The notes under the pieces were generated by a model. That model worked only from the letters and a program-made list of their open reading frames with translations, did no database searches and was not told the origin of the DNA. Shown piece by piece: positions 25,449 through 33,881 of a stretch of 64,000 bases of DNA. The stretch spans positions 124,001 through 188,000 of the forward strand of contig CAJSYJ010000002.1 of the NCBI GenBank assembly GCA_910574205.1, written 5' to 3'. Position numbers and translations under genes: made by a program. Position 1 is the first letter of the stretch. Every line of letters begins with the position of its first letter. This DNA is from Bacteroidales bacterium. Its GTDB lineage: Bacteria > Bacteroidota > Bacteroidia > Bacteroidales > Rikenellaceae.

Positions 25449-26795
25449 CTAAAATTTAAGGCACATCGCAAGGTCGCGGGCGGGATCGCCCGTACCGAAA
25501 TCGTAGTCGCCCGAAAAGGTCATCGGCATGGCCGTGTCGCCGAAACCGGCAGCGGCATAGAATCCCTTCAATGACTCCTCGGCAGGGATCAAAGCCACCG
25601 AATCGAAGCCTGCGCGACGGGCACGCGCGATACATTCGTCGACCACCGACCGCGCCAGACCTCTGCCTCGGAATGCCGGATCCGTCGCAACGGCATATAT
25701 GTAGGCCGTACGTCCGGCCTGGGTCGTCAGAGGCACGATATGCGCCATGGCCGTTACCCTATCGCCGTGATAGCGGACGACACTACGTTCGGGCGAATAA
25801 TACCTGACAAGAAAGGAATCGACATCGCGTCGGCTGTCGCCGAAGACACTCTCCCACAGATGCCTTATGCCGATCTGCTCGCCGTCGAGCCTGACGGCCG
25901 TATATTTGTCGACGATATCCAACGGTTGCCACGACGACTTGGAGCGGCGCAGGCCGGCGATGCCCATGTCCTCCTCGCGGTCGACGATATCGCACTCAGG
26001 ATCGAGCGACTTGGCCAGTTCGTTACATACGACGGCATACACGCCCTCGAACGAGATATCGGCCTTCTCGGCATGCACGCAAAACATGTGTCCGCCGCGT
26101 CCGAAGTAGGAACCGAACGAGAATGCTGCAAGCCTGCCTTCGACGCGCAAGGCGACTCCGTGCAGACCCAATTCGTCGTATGCAGCGAACGCCCGCTCCA
26201 ATACCTGCCTCTCGACCCATGCGCTGTGCAGTGTATGGTGCTCTGCGCGCCAGCGCTCGGCCAGCGACAGACACTCGACGGCATCGGCGGCGCGCAGAGG
26301 CTCGACCGAATAATCGAACATCGAGACGAATCTGTTGATATGGTTGCGCTTGGGCTGGTAACGGCGCCCGTGAAGCGTCGCAAGCGACTCGCGCGAATAG
26401 ATATAGTCGGAGAGCGACCGCATGCTGTCGACGGCATAGAAATCTCCCGCCTCGGCAGCGATGTATGCGGCCGTCTCGGAGGATAGGTTGTACAGCCGCA
26501 ACGGCTCGCCGCGCTTCGAGGCGTCATCGGAAAGCATGCCGTCCAATGCGCTCAGATCAGCAGGCACGGCGCCAGGGATGAAATATCCGCTTCGTGCGAC
26601 AGAAGCATCGGATATGTCGGGCACGAGGCAGCGTATTACCGGACAGCCCTCGGCCAACGCCCACTGGTATCCGTAGTGCGGGCTCCACATATAAAGATTG
26701 GCGAAGACCGCATCGCAGTCCTTCGCATCATTGCGGCTCAGAGGCGCTGTCAATATCTCCTTCGCCGATAGGCTTAACGGATGAAACTCTAACAT
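25449..26795 (-). CDS. DUF2156 + GNAT two-domain acyltransferase-like protein
   Basis: A 448-residue protein. The N-terminal ~290 residues match DUF2156 (phosphatidylglycerol lysyltransferase C-domain-like): YQWALAEGCPVIRC, PKRNHINRFVSMFDY, SFGSYFGRGGHMFCVHAEKADISFEGVYAVV, EEDMGIAGLRRSKSSWQP. The C-terminal ~140 residues are a GNAT domain with acetyl-CoA motif AVATDPAFRGRGLARSVVDECIARAR. It may aminoacylate or acylate an envelope component. Its first 68 nt overlap the upstream LTA-synthase-like gene in another frame; no later start is plausible, so the overlap seems real. Confidence 0.8.
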   Translation of the reverse strand: MLEFHPLSLSAKEILTAPLSRNDAKDCDAVFANLYMWSPHYGYQWALAEGCPVIRCLVPDISDASVARSGYFIPGAVPADLSALDGMLSDDASKRGEPLRLYNLSSETAAYIAAEAGDFYAVDSMRSLSDYIYSRESLATLHGRRYQPKRNHINRFVSMFDYSVEPLRAADAVECLSLAERWRAEHHTLHSAWVERQVLERAFAAYDELGLHGVALRVEGRLAAFSFGSYFGRGGHMFCVHAEKADISFEGVYAVVCNELAKSLDPECDIVDREEDMGIAGLRRSKSSWQPLDIVDKYTAVRLDGEQIGIRHLWESVFGDSRRDVDSFLVRYYSPERSVVRYHGDRVTAMAHIVPLTTQAGRTAYIYAVATDPAFRGRGLARSVVDECIARARRAGFDSVALIPAEESLKGFYAAAGFGDTAMPMTFSGDYDFGTGDPARDLAMCLKF

Positions 26796-28782
26796 CGGGC
26801 AAATAATTCATAGCACCGACATGCTCGAAATATTGCTGTATGGAGGCCTTGGCCTGCTCGACAGCCCACGCGACATCGGACTCCCCACCCCTTGGCATAA
26901 GGTTATCGGCACGCTGTGTATCGTCGAAGCGGTAGACGCCCGTTACATTCCGAGTATCGAAATCTACAATATAATCGTCTGTCAAAATCGTGTAGTCGAA
27001 CGATGTCCGCAGCAGCACGAACGGACGTCGGCCGGGTTCGTTGTGAATGTCGCGCCCGAATCCGAAATACGGCTCCCTATTACCCAGAAGTCCGAGCACG
27101 GTCGGGGCGAAATCGATCTGCGACACCACACTTTCGCAACGCCGTTGCAGGCTGCCGTCGGGAACGTACATAAAGCCGGCTATATGGTGCGTACCGGGTA
27201 TCTGACGCGTCCGCTCGGCAAACTTCTCGCTCGAAACATGATCGGCGACGAAAACAAATATCGTGCGATCGAACCAATCCTCGCCCGAAAAACGCTCGAA
27301 GAAGCGGCGAATCGACATATCGGTATACTCAACCGGCTTATGGTTGCGCGTGCAGCCCTCGGGCAGAACGTCGCGATAGCGCTTCGGTACGACGAACGGG
27401 TGGTGCGAAGTCAGCGTGAAAACCGTCGAAAAGAAGGGCTCGCGCATCCGGGAGCACTGCTCGCCCATGAATTGCAGGAACGGCTCGTCCCATATACCCC
27501 ACGATCCGTCGAACTCGCCGTTACCGTGTACGGCTTCGAAATCCTCCATGCTGTACAGGCGGTCGATGCCCGACTGACGGGCATAGGCGCCGAAGCCCAT
27601 AGAGCCGCGCTCCGATCCGCAGAAGAATGCCGTATCGTAGCCCTTGTCGGCCAAAAGGCGCGGCATGGGACGACACTCGCCGAGCGCATAAGGCGTGAGG
27701 ATGAAAGGCTTGCCGTAAGAGGGTATCGAGCACCATATCGACGATGGTGCGGCCACCGACACCAAGCCGTTGGCATAACACCGCGTAAAGGTCAACGAGC
27801 GCTGCATCAACTCGTCGAGAAAAGGCGTATGACCCGCTTCATCGCCCGGATAGAGGTCGGGGGAAAGATATTTCGAGTGTTCGGCCGAGAAACTCTCCAA
27901 AATGAATAACACGACGTTATATCCCTCGTAGCGGCCGAACATCTCCGAGGTATAGTCCTCGGGATAATGCGACGGCGAGAACAACGCCTCGGCACGTTCA
28001 TCGTCGTCGAAATAACGGCAATATTCCAGATGAGCATCCACCGAACGTATCACGCAGAACGGATTGCTCATGATGAGATATGCCTTAGCTGAGGAGGATG
28101 TATACAGCATTGCATTGGAGAGGGTTATGGGGCGTGTCATACCGTTCATACCGCCCCGCATGCCGCCTATGCTCAGCCATGCGGCCAGTAGCATGACCAC
28201 CGTCAGAAGCGTGTAGCGCACAACGCCGCGCGTAAGGTCGATCGACTCGCGGCGGCGGCGATAGCCCCACGCCATAGCCGCGATCATCGCGAGCGAAAGC
28301 AGTACCATATACCAGTTTTCGACAGCGAATTTGAGAACGAGCGAAAAGGTGTTGCCGTTTTCGGCGAAAAAGATCTCGTCGGAGGTGCAGCGTTTGAGCG
28401 CATAGTGGAAATATACGGCATCGGCCATATTGGCTGCGATGATGAATGCGCCGTTGAACATCACGTAGACCAGAAACATCGCATTCTGGTAGCGCCCGCC
28501 GCCCCAGATCCTCATCGGCAGAGGCAGGATCGAGAGCAGGATGAACAGCGAGTTGGTATATACTATCGACGAGGTGTCGATCAAAAGCGCCCCCTTGAAC
28601 AGCTCCCACACCTCATCGAGTGCTATGGCGCCTATCAGGTCGCGGTTGTACAGCCAGAAAATCAACCGGCAAACGGCCATTGCCAGATAGACAAGTGCTA
28701 TGCGCCAGAGCAGCAGCATCGGGCGCGTGCGTGCGATTCTCCACATCAAATCGCCGGTAACGATAGTGTCGATACTCTTCAT
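26728..28782 (-). CDS. LTA synthase-family membrane phosphotransferase (sulfatase fold)
   Basis: A 684-residue protein: about five N-terminal membrane helices (to ~residue 210) and a large periplasmic alkaline-phosphatase/sulfatase-fold domain. Metal-site landmarks: NVVLFILESFSAEHSKYL (Glu), YANGLVSVAAPSSIWCSIPSY (nucleophile region; Ser where relatives have Thr or Ser), and FVFVADHVSS (Asp/His). Bacteroidota make no LTA, so the enzyme probably moves phosphoethanolamine or phosphoglycerol onto a glycan or lipid (inference). It lies 21 nt after the CotH gene and overlaps the DUF2156/GNAT gene by 68 nt: a likely three-gene envelope operon. Confidence 0.87.
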   Translation of the reverse strand: MKSIDTIVTGDLMWRIARTRPMLLLWRIALVYLAMAVCRLIFWLYNRDLIGAIALDEVWELFKGALLIDTSSIVYTNSLFILLSILPLPMRIWGGGRYQNAMFLVYVMFNGAFIIAANMADAVYFHYALKRCTSDEIFFAENGNTFSLVLKFAVENWYMVLLSLAMIAAMAWGYRRRRESIDLTRGVVRYTLLTVVMLLAAWLSIGGMRGGMNGMTRPITLSNAMLYTSSSAKAYLIMSNPFCVIRSVDAHLEYCRYFDDDERAEALFSPSHYPEDYTSEMFGRYEGYNVVLFILESFSAEHSKYLSPDLYPGDEAGHTPFLDELMQRSLTFTRCYANGLVSVAAPSSIWCSIPSYGKPFILTPYALGECRPMPRLLADKGYDTAFFCGSERGSMGFGAYARQSGIDRLYSMEDFEAVHGNGEFDGSWGIWDEPFLQFMGEQCSRMREPFFSTVFTLTSHHPFVVPKRYRDVLPEGCTRNHKPVEYTDMSIRRFFERFSGEDWFDRTIFVFVADHVSSEKFAERTRQIPGTHHIAGFMYVPDGSLQRRCESVVSQIDFAPTVLGLLGNREPYFGFGRDIHNEPGRRPFVLLRTSFDYTILTDDYIVDFDTRNVTGVYRFDDTQRADNLMPRGGESDVAWAVEQAKASIQQYFEHVGAMNYLPDVRVSSVKPIGEGDIDSASEPQ

Positions 28783-28803
28783 TTCGGGTTGGTTCGTACC
28801 GCC

Positions 28804-30303
28804 CTATCGCGCCGGCAACGACGCGGCTTTCAGGCGGAAAAAGTTAGTATTTGGCGACGGGTCGAGCAGCCGATACTCCTGCCGGTTGCCCCACGCCGCC
28901 GGACGATCCTCGATGCGCATATCCTGCCCCGTATCGTTCTCCACATAGGGCGCTATCGCAGCCTGCCAGCGGCGTATGCGCCCTATGCTCGACTCGTAGT
29001 AGAGCAGACCGGCCGCAGGATCGCACAATTCGTACAACGCATCGACATATATCTTGCGGTAGTCGTCGAAAGCGAGCAGCTTGCCTATCAGCGGCGCGAC
29101 CGACGTATCGCCCCACTCCAACGGCGGGTGCCGCGCCGAATCGTCCTGCACGCCGCACGACGACGACGTGCCGAGAGTGTTGTCGTAATCGTAAGGGATG
29201 AAGAAAAATTCGTAACGGTCGGGATCGTCGGAGTTGAAATATATGTAGAAGTTGTTGGTATTGTTCCAATAGTCGTCCCACATGCCCACAGCGACATTGA
29301 CGGCATAGGTGCGCAGCAGCAGTTCGACGTCGCACACCTGCGCGATCCAGTCGTGGAAATCGCGTCCGCTGCGTGAGGTAAGCTGCCGCATGAAACTAAG
29401 CAGCTGCGCCTTAGCCGCCGCGAAGTTCTCGGTATTGGTTTTCAATTCATAGGTGTAGTCCTGGCCCGAGCCGTCGTCGAAGCCTATGCGGGCATCGGCG
29501 TCGCGGTCGAAGTTGAGCGAAGCGCCGTAGCGGCACTTCCACAGATTGTGACGGTGGGAGCCGAAACGCTCCTTGCGCATCTTGACGAAACGGTCGTCGA
29601 CCGCCTCCAACATCGCGTATACTCCGTAATAGGTTTCGGCGGCGTCGCCCTCGACACGCAGCCATAGGCGGCAGTAGCTGCTCATGGCGGCCGTCCACAC
29701 CCCGTAGCGGCGGAACAGATCGTAGCAATATATCTCGCGGCAATACGAGCTGTCGTCCTTGAACCACTTCAAATGCAGCTTGCGCACGCCGCGCACCGTA
29801 TGCACTTCGTCCTTGACGAATTTGTGAAGATTGAGCATGAAATGGCAGTGGTTCCACTCGGTGTGCTCGCCGCGATGCGAACCGCCGCCCTGCTCGGGAC
29901 GACGTCGCGACGTGTTGCCTTTGAGGCGAAGTCCGGCATCGGCTATTTCATAGCGCTCGCCCTTGGTCGTGAACTCCGCACGGCAACGTATATACATGTC
30001 GGTCTTGTTGTTGCTGTCGTACTCGGCCAGCAGGGCGTTCCACTCGTCGAGAGGCACCGTCACGCGTATCTCCGGCAGTGCCTCCATATCGAAGACGAAG
30101 TCCCGCTCGTCGCCCCACTCCTCGCCGGGCAGAGGCTCGACCGGCTCTCCGGGCAGCTCGGGATCATCCGGATCGTCGGGCTTGTCGGGCGGCGTTACCG
30201 GCTTTTCGGGCGGCTCGGGAAAGACTAACGTCCGATCCTCGCCGCAACCGACCGTCAGTATCGTCGCCGACAATATCGCGAAGATATATCCGAATAGACG
30301 CAT
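28804..30303 (-). CDS. CotH-kinase-like lipoprotein
   Basis: About 499 residues. Starting at ATG 30303 gives a lipoprotein signal MRLFGYIFAILSATILTVGC with lipid Cys20, then a Pro/Asp/Glu-rich spacer. The body matches the CotH (spore-coat-type atypical kinase) family: LRLKGNTSRRR, KLHLKWFKDDSSYCREIYCYDLFRRYGV, YYGVYAMLEAVDDRFV, and FFIPYDYDNTLG with the metal-binding DxDN. Relatives phosphorylate coat proteins; secreted Bacteroidota members may act on surface proteins or glycans. Upstream in-frame residues (to 30384) derive from the repeat at 30318-30380 and are rejected. First gene of a leftward operon. Confidence 0.85.
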   Translation of the reverse strand: MRLFGYIFAILSATILTVGCGEDRTLVFPEPPEKPVTPPDKPDDPDDPELPGEPVEPLPGEEWGDERDFVFDMEALPEIRVTVPLDEWNALLAEYDSNNKTDMYIRCRAEFTTKGERYEIADAGLRLKGNTSRRRPEQGGGSHRGEHTEWNHCHFMLNLHKFVKDEVHTVRGVRKLHLKWFKDDSSYCREIYCYDLFRRYGVWTAAMSSYCRLWLRVEGDAAETYYGVYAMLEAVDDRFVKMRKERFGSHRHNLWKCRYGASLNFDRDADARIGFDDGSGQDYTYELKTNTENFAAAKAQLLSFMRQLTSRSGRDFHDWIAQVCDVELLLRTYAVNVAVGMWDDYWNNTNNFYIYFNSDDPDRYEFFFIPYDYDNTLGTSSSCGVQDDSARHPPLEWGDTSVAPLIGKLLAFDDYRKIYVDALYELCDPAAGLLYYESSIGRIRRWQAAIAPYVENDTGQDMRIEDRPAAWGNRQEYRLLDPSPNTNFFRLKAASLPAR

Positions 30304-30317
30304 AAACGCTGAATTTC

Positions 30318-30380
30318 TTTTCGACTTTTTCTTTGCCTCGGCAGCTCGCATGCGGGCGGCACCCGGCTCGAAGAAAACGT
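30318..30380 (+). repeat. Dispersed intergenic repeat, copy D
   Basis: TTTTCGACTTTTTCTTTGCC (30318-30337), then CTCGGCAG, and at the right end CCGGCTCGAAGAAAACGT (30363-30380). It matches copy A block for block. TTTTCTT near the left and AAGAAAA at the right can pair, with GCC/GGC inside, so the transcript would form a hairpin. It lies within the predicted CotH-gene leader. Confidence 0.7.
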
Positions 30381-30401
30381 GCAAATACTTAATATTCGCG
30401 G

Positions 30402-30432
30402 CAAATATAGCCCTTTTTATCGAATCCGCAAA
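30402..30432 (-). promoter_or_regulatory. Promoter of the CotH operon
   Basis: Minus strand: TTTG (30432-30429), 19 nt, TATATTTG (30409-30402), a full consensus match. The transcript would start near 30395, giving a ~92-nt leader that carries repeat copy D. Confidence 0.75.
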
Positions 30433-30438
30433 CCGCCC

Positions 30439-30912
30439 TTATTCATGGTGGTAGGGTTCGTTGTTGATGATCGTGCAGGCGCGATATAGCTGCTCGGCGA
30501 AAATCGCCCTCACGATCTGATGCGAGAAGGTCATCTTCGACAGCGACATGCAGGCATCGGCACGTGCATAGACATCGTCCGAGAAGCCGTATGCACCGCC
30601 TATGACCAGCAGTAGACGCTTCAAACCGCTGTTCATGCGCTTCTGCAACCACGACGCGAACTCCGTCGACCGCATCTGAGAGCCTCGCTCGTCGAGCAGC
30701 ACGACATAGTCGCCGTCGGATATCTGTCGGAGTATAGCCTCGCCCTCGATCCGCTTCTGCTGCTGCGCCGTGGTAGAGCGCGTAGTACGCACGTCGGGCA
30801 GCGTCGTTATGGCAAAGCGCAGATAATGGCTGATCCGCTTCGAATACATCGCAACCAGCGCACCGACCTCCGCCGAGTCGGTCTTGCCTATGACCAACAG
30901 CTCGACCGTCAT
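30439..30912 (-). CDS. rlmH: 23S rRNA pseudouridine-1915 N3-methyltransferase
   Basis: A 157-residue SPOUT-family methyltransferase that modifies pseudouridine 1915 in helix 69 of 23S rRNA. The family-defining SAM knot is present: VVLLDERGSQMRSTEFASWLQ, LLLVIGGAYGFSDDVYARAD and the C-terminal KMTFSHQIVRAIFAEQLYRACTIINNEPYHHE. ATG 30912 (MTVELLVIGKT) is chosen since it aligns with RlmH starts and forms an ATGA overlap with the preceding gene. Length is as usual for the family. Confidence 0.96.
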   Translation of the reverse strand: MTVELLVIGKTDSAEVGALVAMYSKRISHYLRFAITTLPDVRTTRSTTAQQQKRIEGEAILRQISDGDYVVLLDERGSQMRSTEFASWLQKRMNSGLKRLLLVIGGAYGFSDDVYARADACMSLSKMTFSHQIVRAIFAEQLYRACTIINNEPYHHE

Positions 30913-32243
30913 AGCTCGATGTCGCTGTTCCACTCGCCGTCGGCGTCGCCGTAAATCACCGGACGAGGGTCGCCCGTCGATTTAAGCCACTCGTAGGCCT
31001 TGTACATATTGTATCCGTTGCCCGAGTCGTCGCCGCCCAGAGCGAAAGCTATCACGCACGTATGGTTTCGCGAACGGCCGTACATGGCCTTGACACGCGA
31101 CAGATACTCGTCCGCGAGCTCGGGATCGTTCGACGGCGTACCGCCCACGCTGCGGTCGAGATGTCTGTCGGGCGCGTTGATTGAGGCGCGGTCGATGACG
31201 TACATGCCCGTCGCGTCGCACAAGTCGTAGAACCATGCCGGCTGCGGATAGTCGGGGCACAACGTATTGACGCCCTTGGCCTTCAACGCCTTGATCTGAG
31301 TCTCGGTGGTGCGGCGGTCGGCGGCGGCATTGTAGCGCTCGCGTTTGAGCGTCAGCGGCGCATCGAAGCGGACGATGCGGCCGTCGGCGAACTCCGTGCG
31401 GCCGAATCCCACCCTCAGCGGTATATACTCCCTCAGAATGCCGTCGCGCTTTACGTACAGCATAACGTCGTAGAGCAGAGGCCGCGCCGGCGTCCAACGG
31501 TTTTCGTTGGTATGGTATATATACGGGCTGAAACGCAGCGTGTCGCGGCCGTGGCCGGCGACGGTTATGTCGTTGACGCTGTACTCCAACAGCTTGCCTG
31601 CGGGCGAGTATATGTCGAAACCGATGCTTGCCGTCTCCTCGAAGTCGAACGAGTTGTCGACCACAACGTCGAGCTTCAATATGCCGAAGCGCCTCAGCGA
31701 ATCGGGTTCGAGCGATATCGAGAAGTCGTAGATGCCCAGCCGACGCTGCGCGAAGATGTAGCTGCCCGAGAACGGGTCGCGCCCGACAGGCTCGATACCC
31801 CGCTGCAACTCATCGCACGACGGTCGCGTATAACGCACCCTCAGCACGTTGCGCCCCTGCACCAGATAGGGGGATACGAACAGATCGGCCGGCGTCAGCG
31901 CATCCTCGACATGCGCCGCCTCGCGGCCGTTTATATCGACCGAATATGCCCAGCCGACATTTTCCAGATGCAGATAGGCGTTGTAGTCGTTCCACGATGC
32001 CGGCACGTCGAACTGCTGCTCGAAGATCATCTTGGCATCATCCCCGCCGCCCATAGATACGAGTGCAGGCGAGATGTCGATATACTTCTCGATATTGTCG
32101 CGCACGCCGCGACGGGCGTCTTCGCGTTTGTCGTATGTCACGAACTCGGCTCGGTAGACGCGGGCGGGCTGCGCCGCCACGCCTGCCACAGCGAAGCCAG
32201 CCGTAAGCAAAAGGGATATGTATCGGTACGTAGAGCTTAACAT
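30909..32243 (-). CDS. Secreted GH2-like (beta-galactosidase-type) protein, short and probably with altered catalysis
   Basis: About 444 residues with signal peptide (MLSSTYRYISLLLTAGFAVAGVAAQ). It holds a jelly-roll sugar-binding-like domain (FEQQFDVPASWNDYNAYLHLENVGWAYSVDINGREA), an Ig-like domain (RPLLYDVMLYVKRDG) and part of a GH2 TIM barrel (LKRERYNAA, TETQIKALKAKGVNTLCPDYPQPAWFYDLCDATGMYVIDRA). In GH2 enzymes the acid/base Glu lies in SLGNE; here the region reads FALGGDDSGNG, without that Glu, and the protein ends before the nucleophile. So it is probably a binding protein or a decayed enzyme. Start 32243 fits the promoter at 32266-32295. Confidence 0.7.
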   Translation of the reverse strand: MLSSTYRYISLLLTAGFAVAGVAAQPARVYRAEFVTYDKREDARRGVRDNIEKYIDISPALVSMGGGDDAKMIFEQQFDVPASWNDYNAYLHLENVGWAYSVDINGREAAHVEDALTPADLFVSPYLVQGRNVLRVRYTRPSCDELQRGIEPVGRDPFSGSYIFAQRRLGIYDFSISLEPDSLRRFGILKLDVVVDNSFDFEETASIGFDIYSPAGKLLEYSVNDITVAGHGRDTLRFSPYIYHTNENRWTPARPLLYDVMLYVKRDGILREYIPLRVGFGRTEFADGRIVRFDAPLTLKRERYNAAADRRTTETQIKALKAKGVNTLCPDYPQPAWFYDLCDATGMYVIDRASINAPDRHLDRSVGGTPSNDPELADEYLSRVKAMYGRSRNHTCVIAFALGGDDSGNGYNMYKAYEWLKSTGDPRPVIYGDADGEWNSDIEL

Positions 32244-32265
32244 GGCACTCTCTTTTATTCGGAAA

Positions 32266-32295
32266 CAAAGGTATAAAAAACTCGTCAGAGTGCAA
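32266..32295 (-). promoter_or_regulatory. Promoter of the GH2-like/rlmH pair
   Basis: Minus strand: TTG (32295-32293), 19 nt, TACCTTTG (32273-32266), a full match, 23 nt before the ATG at 32243. Divergent to the asnS promoter. Confidence 0.7.
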
Positions 32296-32314
32296 TCGTT
32301 TATAATTTTTTTAG

Positions 32315-32322
32315 TAATTTTG
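32315..32322 (+). promoter_or_regulatory. -7 element of asnS
   Basis: TAATTTTG (32315-32322) matches TAnnTTTG; the leader to ATG 32383 is ~55 nt. A -33 element is not clear. Confidence 0.5.
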
Positions 32323-32382
32323 TCGTTCGTATCGCATGCCGGTACGAGTTTACGGAAAACCCGATAAATACAAGCAGAAGTT

Positions 32383-33771
32383 ATGGAACATACGAGAATA
32401 GCGGCTCTGCTCCGCCGGGAGGGCGGATCTGAGCAGGTTACCGTCAAGGGTTGGGTACGCACCAAGCGCGGCAACAAGAACGTGGCATTCATCGCCCTCA
32501 ACGATGGATCGTGCGTCAGCAACATACAGGTGGTCGTCGACCTTGCCAAGATCGGCGAGGAGCAACTCAAACCCGTCACGACTGGTGCCTGCATCCGTGT
32601 CGACGGACGTCTGGTGGCATCGCCCGGATCGGGTCAGGGCGTCGAGGTGCAGGCCGACAGCATCGAGGTATACGGCACGGCCGACCCCGAGACATATCCG
32701 TTGCAGAAGAAGGGACACTCGTTAGAATTCCTGCGCGACATAGCCTATCTGCGTCCGCGCACCAATACTTTCGGTGCCGTACTGCGCATACGCCACGCAA
32801 TGGCTTTCGCGATCCACAAATATTTCAACGAGCACGGATTCTACTATCTGCACACGCCGCTGATTACCGCTTCGGACTGCGAGGGTGCCGGCGCGATGTT
32901 CAACGTGACCACGCTCGATATGGACAACCCTCCCCGCACCGACGAGGGACGCATCGACTATTCGCAGGACTTCTTCGGCAAGCCGTGCAGCCTGACCGTA
33001 TCGGGTCAGCTCGAAGGCGAGCTGGGCGCTCTGGCGCTCGGACAAATCTATACGTTCGGTCCGACGTTCCGCGCCGAGAACTCCAACACGCCGCGACATC
33101 TTGCCGAGTTCTGGATGATCGAGCCCGAAATGGCATTCTACGAGCTTGACGACAACATGGATCTTGCCGAGGACTTCCTCAAATACCTCATCCGCTATGC
33201 GCTCGACAACTGCCGCGAGGATCTCGAATTTATGAACAAGATGTGGGACAAGGGGCTGTTGGAGCGTTTGCAGTTCGTTCTCGACCACGACTTCGTGCGC
33301 CTCGACTACACCGAAGGCATACGGATACTCGAAGAGTCGGGACGCAAGTTCGAGTTCCCGTGCAGCTGGGGATGCGATCTGCAATCGGAGCACGAGCGCT
33401 ATCTGGTCGAGGAGCATTTCAAGCGTCCGGTAATTCTTATAAACTATCCCAAGGAGATCAAGGCATTCTATATGAAGCAGAACGCCGACGGCAAAACGGT
33501 GCGCGCAATGGACGTACTTTTCCCGCAGATCGGAGAAATTATCGGCGGTTCGGAGCGTGAGGCCGACTTTGGCAAGCTTTATGCAAGAGTAAACGAGTTA
33601 GGCATGAACGAACGCGAGTTGTGGTGGTATCTCGATACCCGTCGCTGGGGATCGGCTCCGCACTCGGGATTCGGACTGGGCTTCGAGCGTCTGCTGCTGT
33701 TCGTGACGGGAATGAGCAACATCCGCGATGTCATTCCGTTCCCCCGAACGCCGAAGAACGCAGAGTTCTGA
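32383..33771 (+). CDS. asnS: Asparaginyl-tRNA synthetase
   Basis: A 462-residue class IIb aminoacyl-tRNA synthetase charging tRNA-Asn. The N-terminal OB-fold anticodon-binding domain ([26 protein letters not shown]) is followed by the catalytic core: motif 2 [29 protein letters not shown] and motif 3 [33 protein letters not shown]. The long linker and the [10 protein letters not shown] region distinguish AsnRS from AspRS. Length is normal. Monocistronic, with a terminator at 33803-33838. Confidence 0.97.
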   Translation: MEHTRIAALLRREGGSEQVTVKGWVRTKRGNKNVAFIALNDGSCVSNIQVVVDLAKIGEEQLKPVTTGACIRVDGRLVASPGSGQGVEVQADSIEVYGTADPETYPLQKKGHSLEFLRDIAYLRPRTNTFGAVLRIRHAMAFAIHKYFNEHGFYYLHTPLITASDCEGAGAMFNVTTLDMDNPPRTDEGRIDYSQDFFGKPCSLTVSGQLEGELGALALGQIYTFGPTFRAENSNTPRHLAEFWMIEPEMAFYELDDNMDLAEDFLKYLIRYALDNCREDLEFMNKMWDKGLLERLQFVLDHDFVRLDYTEGIRILEESGRKFEFPCSWGCDLQSEHERYLVEEHFKRPVILINYPKEIKAFYMKQNADGKTVRAMDVLFPQIGEIIGGSEREADFGKLYARVNELGMNERELWWYLDTRRWGSAPHSGFGLGFERLLLFVTGMSNIRDVIPFPRTPKNAEF

Positions 33772-33802
33772 CGCCCGCGCCCGCGCGGTCTTTGAACGAC
33801 TG

Positions 33803-33838
33803 ATGCGAACGGTCTGCCTGTGGTCGGACTGTTCGCAT
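33803..33838 (+). terminator. Intrinsic terminator after asnS
   Basis: ATGCGAACGGTC (33803-33814) pairs with GACTGTTCGCAT (33827-33838) over 12 bp with one G-U pair, followed by TTTTTAACA. Confidence 0.8.
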
Positions 33839-33881
33839 TTTTAACAAACACGCAGTACACGTATATATTAAAATAACGACA

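Noticed and set aside
30304..30384. N-terminal extension of the CotH-like protein (27 codons upstream of ATG 30303)
   Set aside because: It is produced by the intergenic repeat, lies before the lipoprotein signal peptide, and the promoter places the leader there.
32244..32594. 117-codon extension of the GH2-like protein on the minus strand
   Set aside because: It runs antisense through the asnS start, has no coding character, and would lie upstream of the promoter at 32266-32295.
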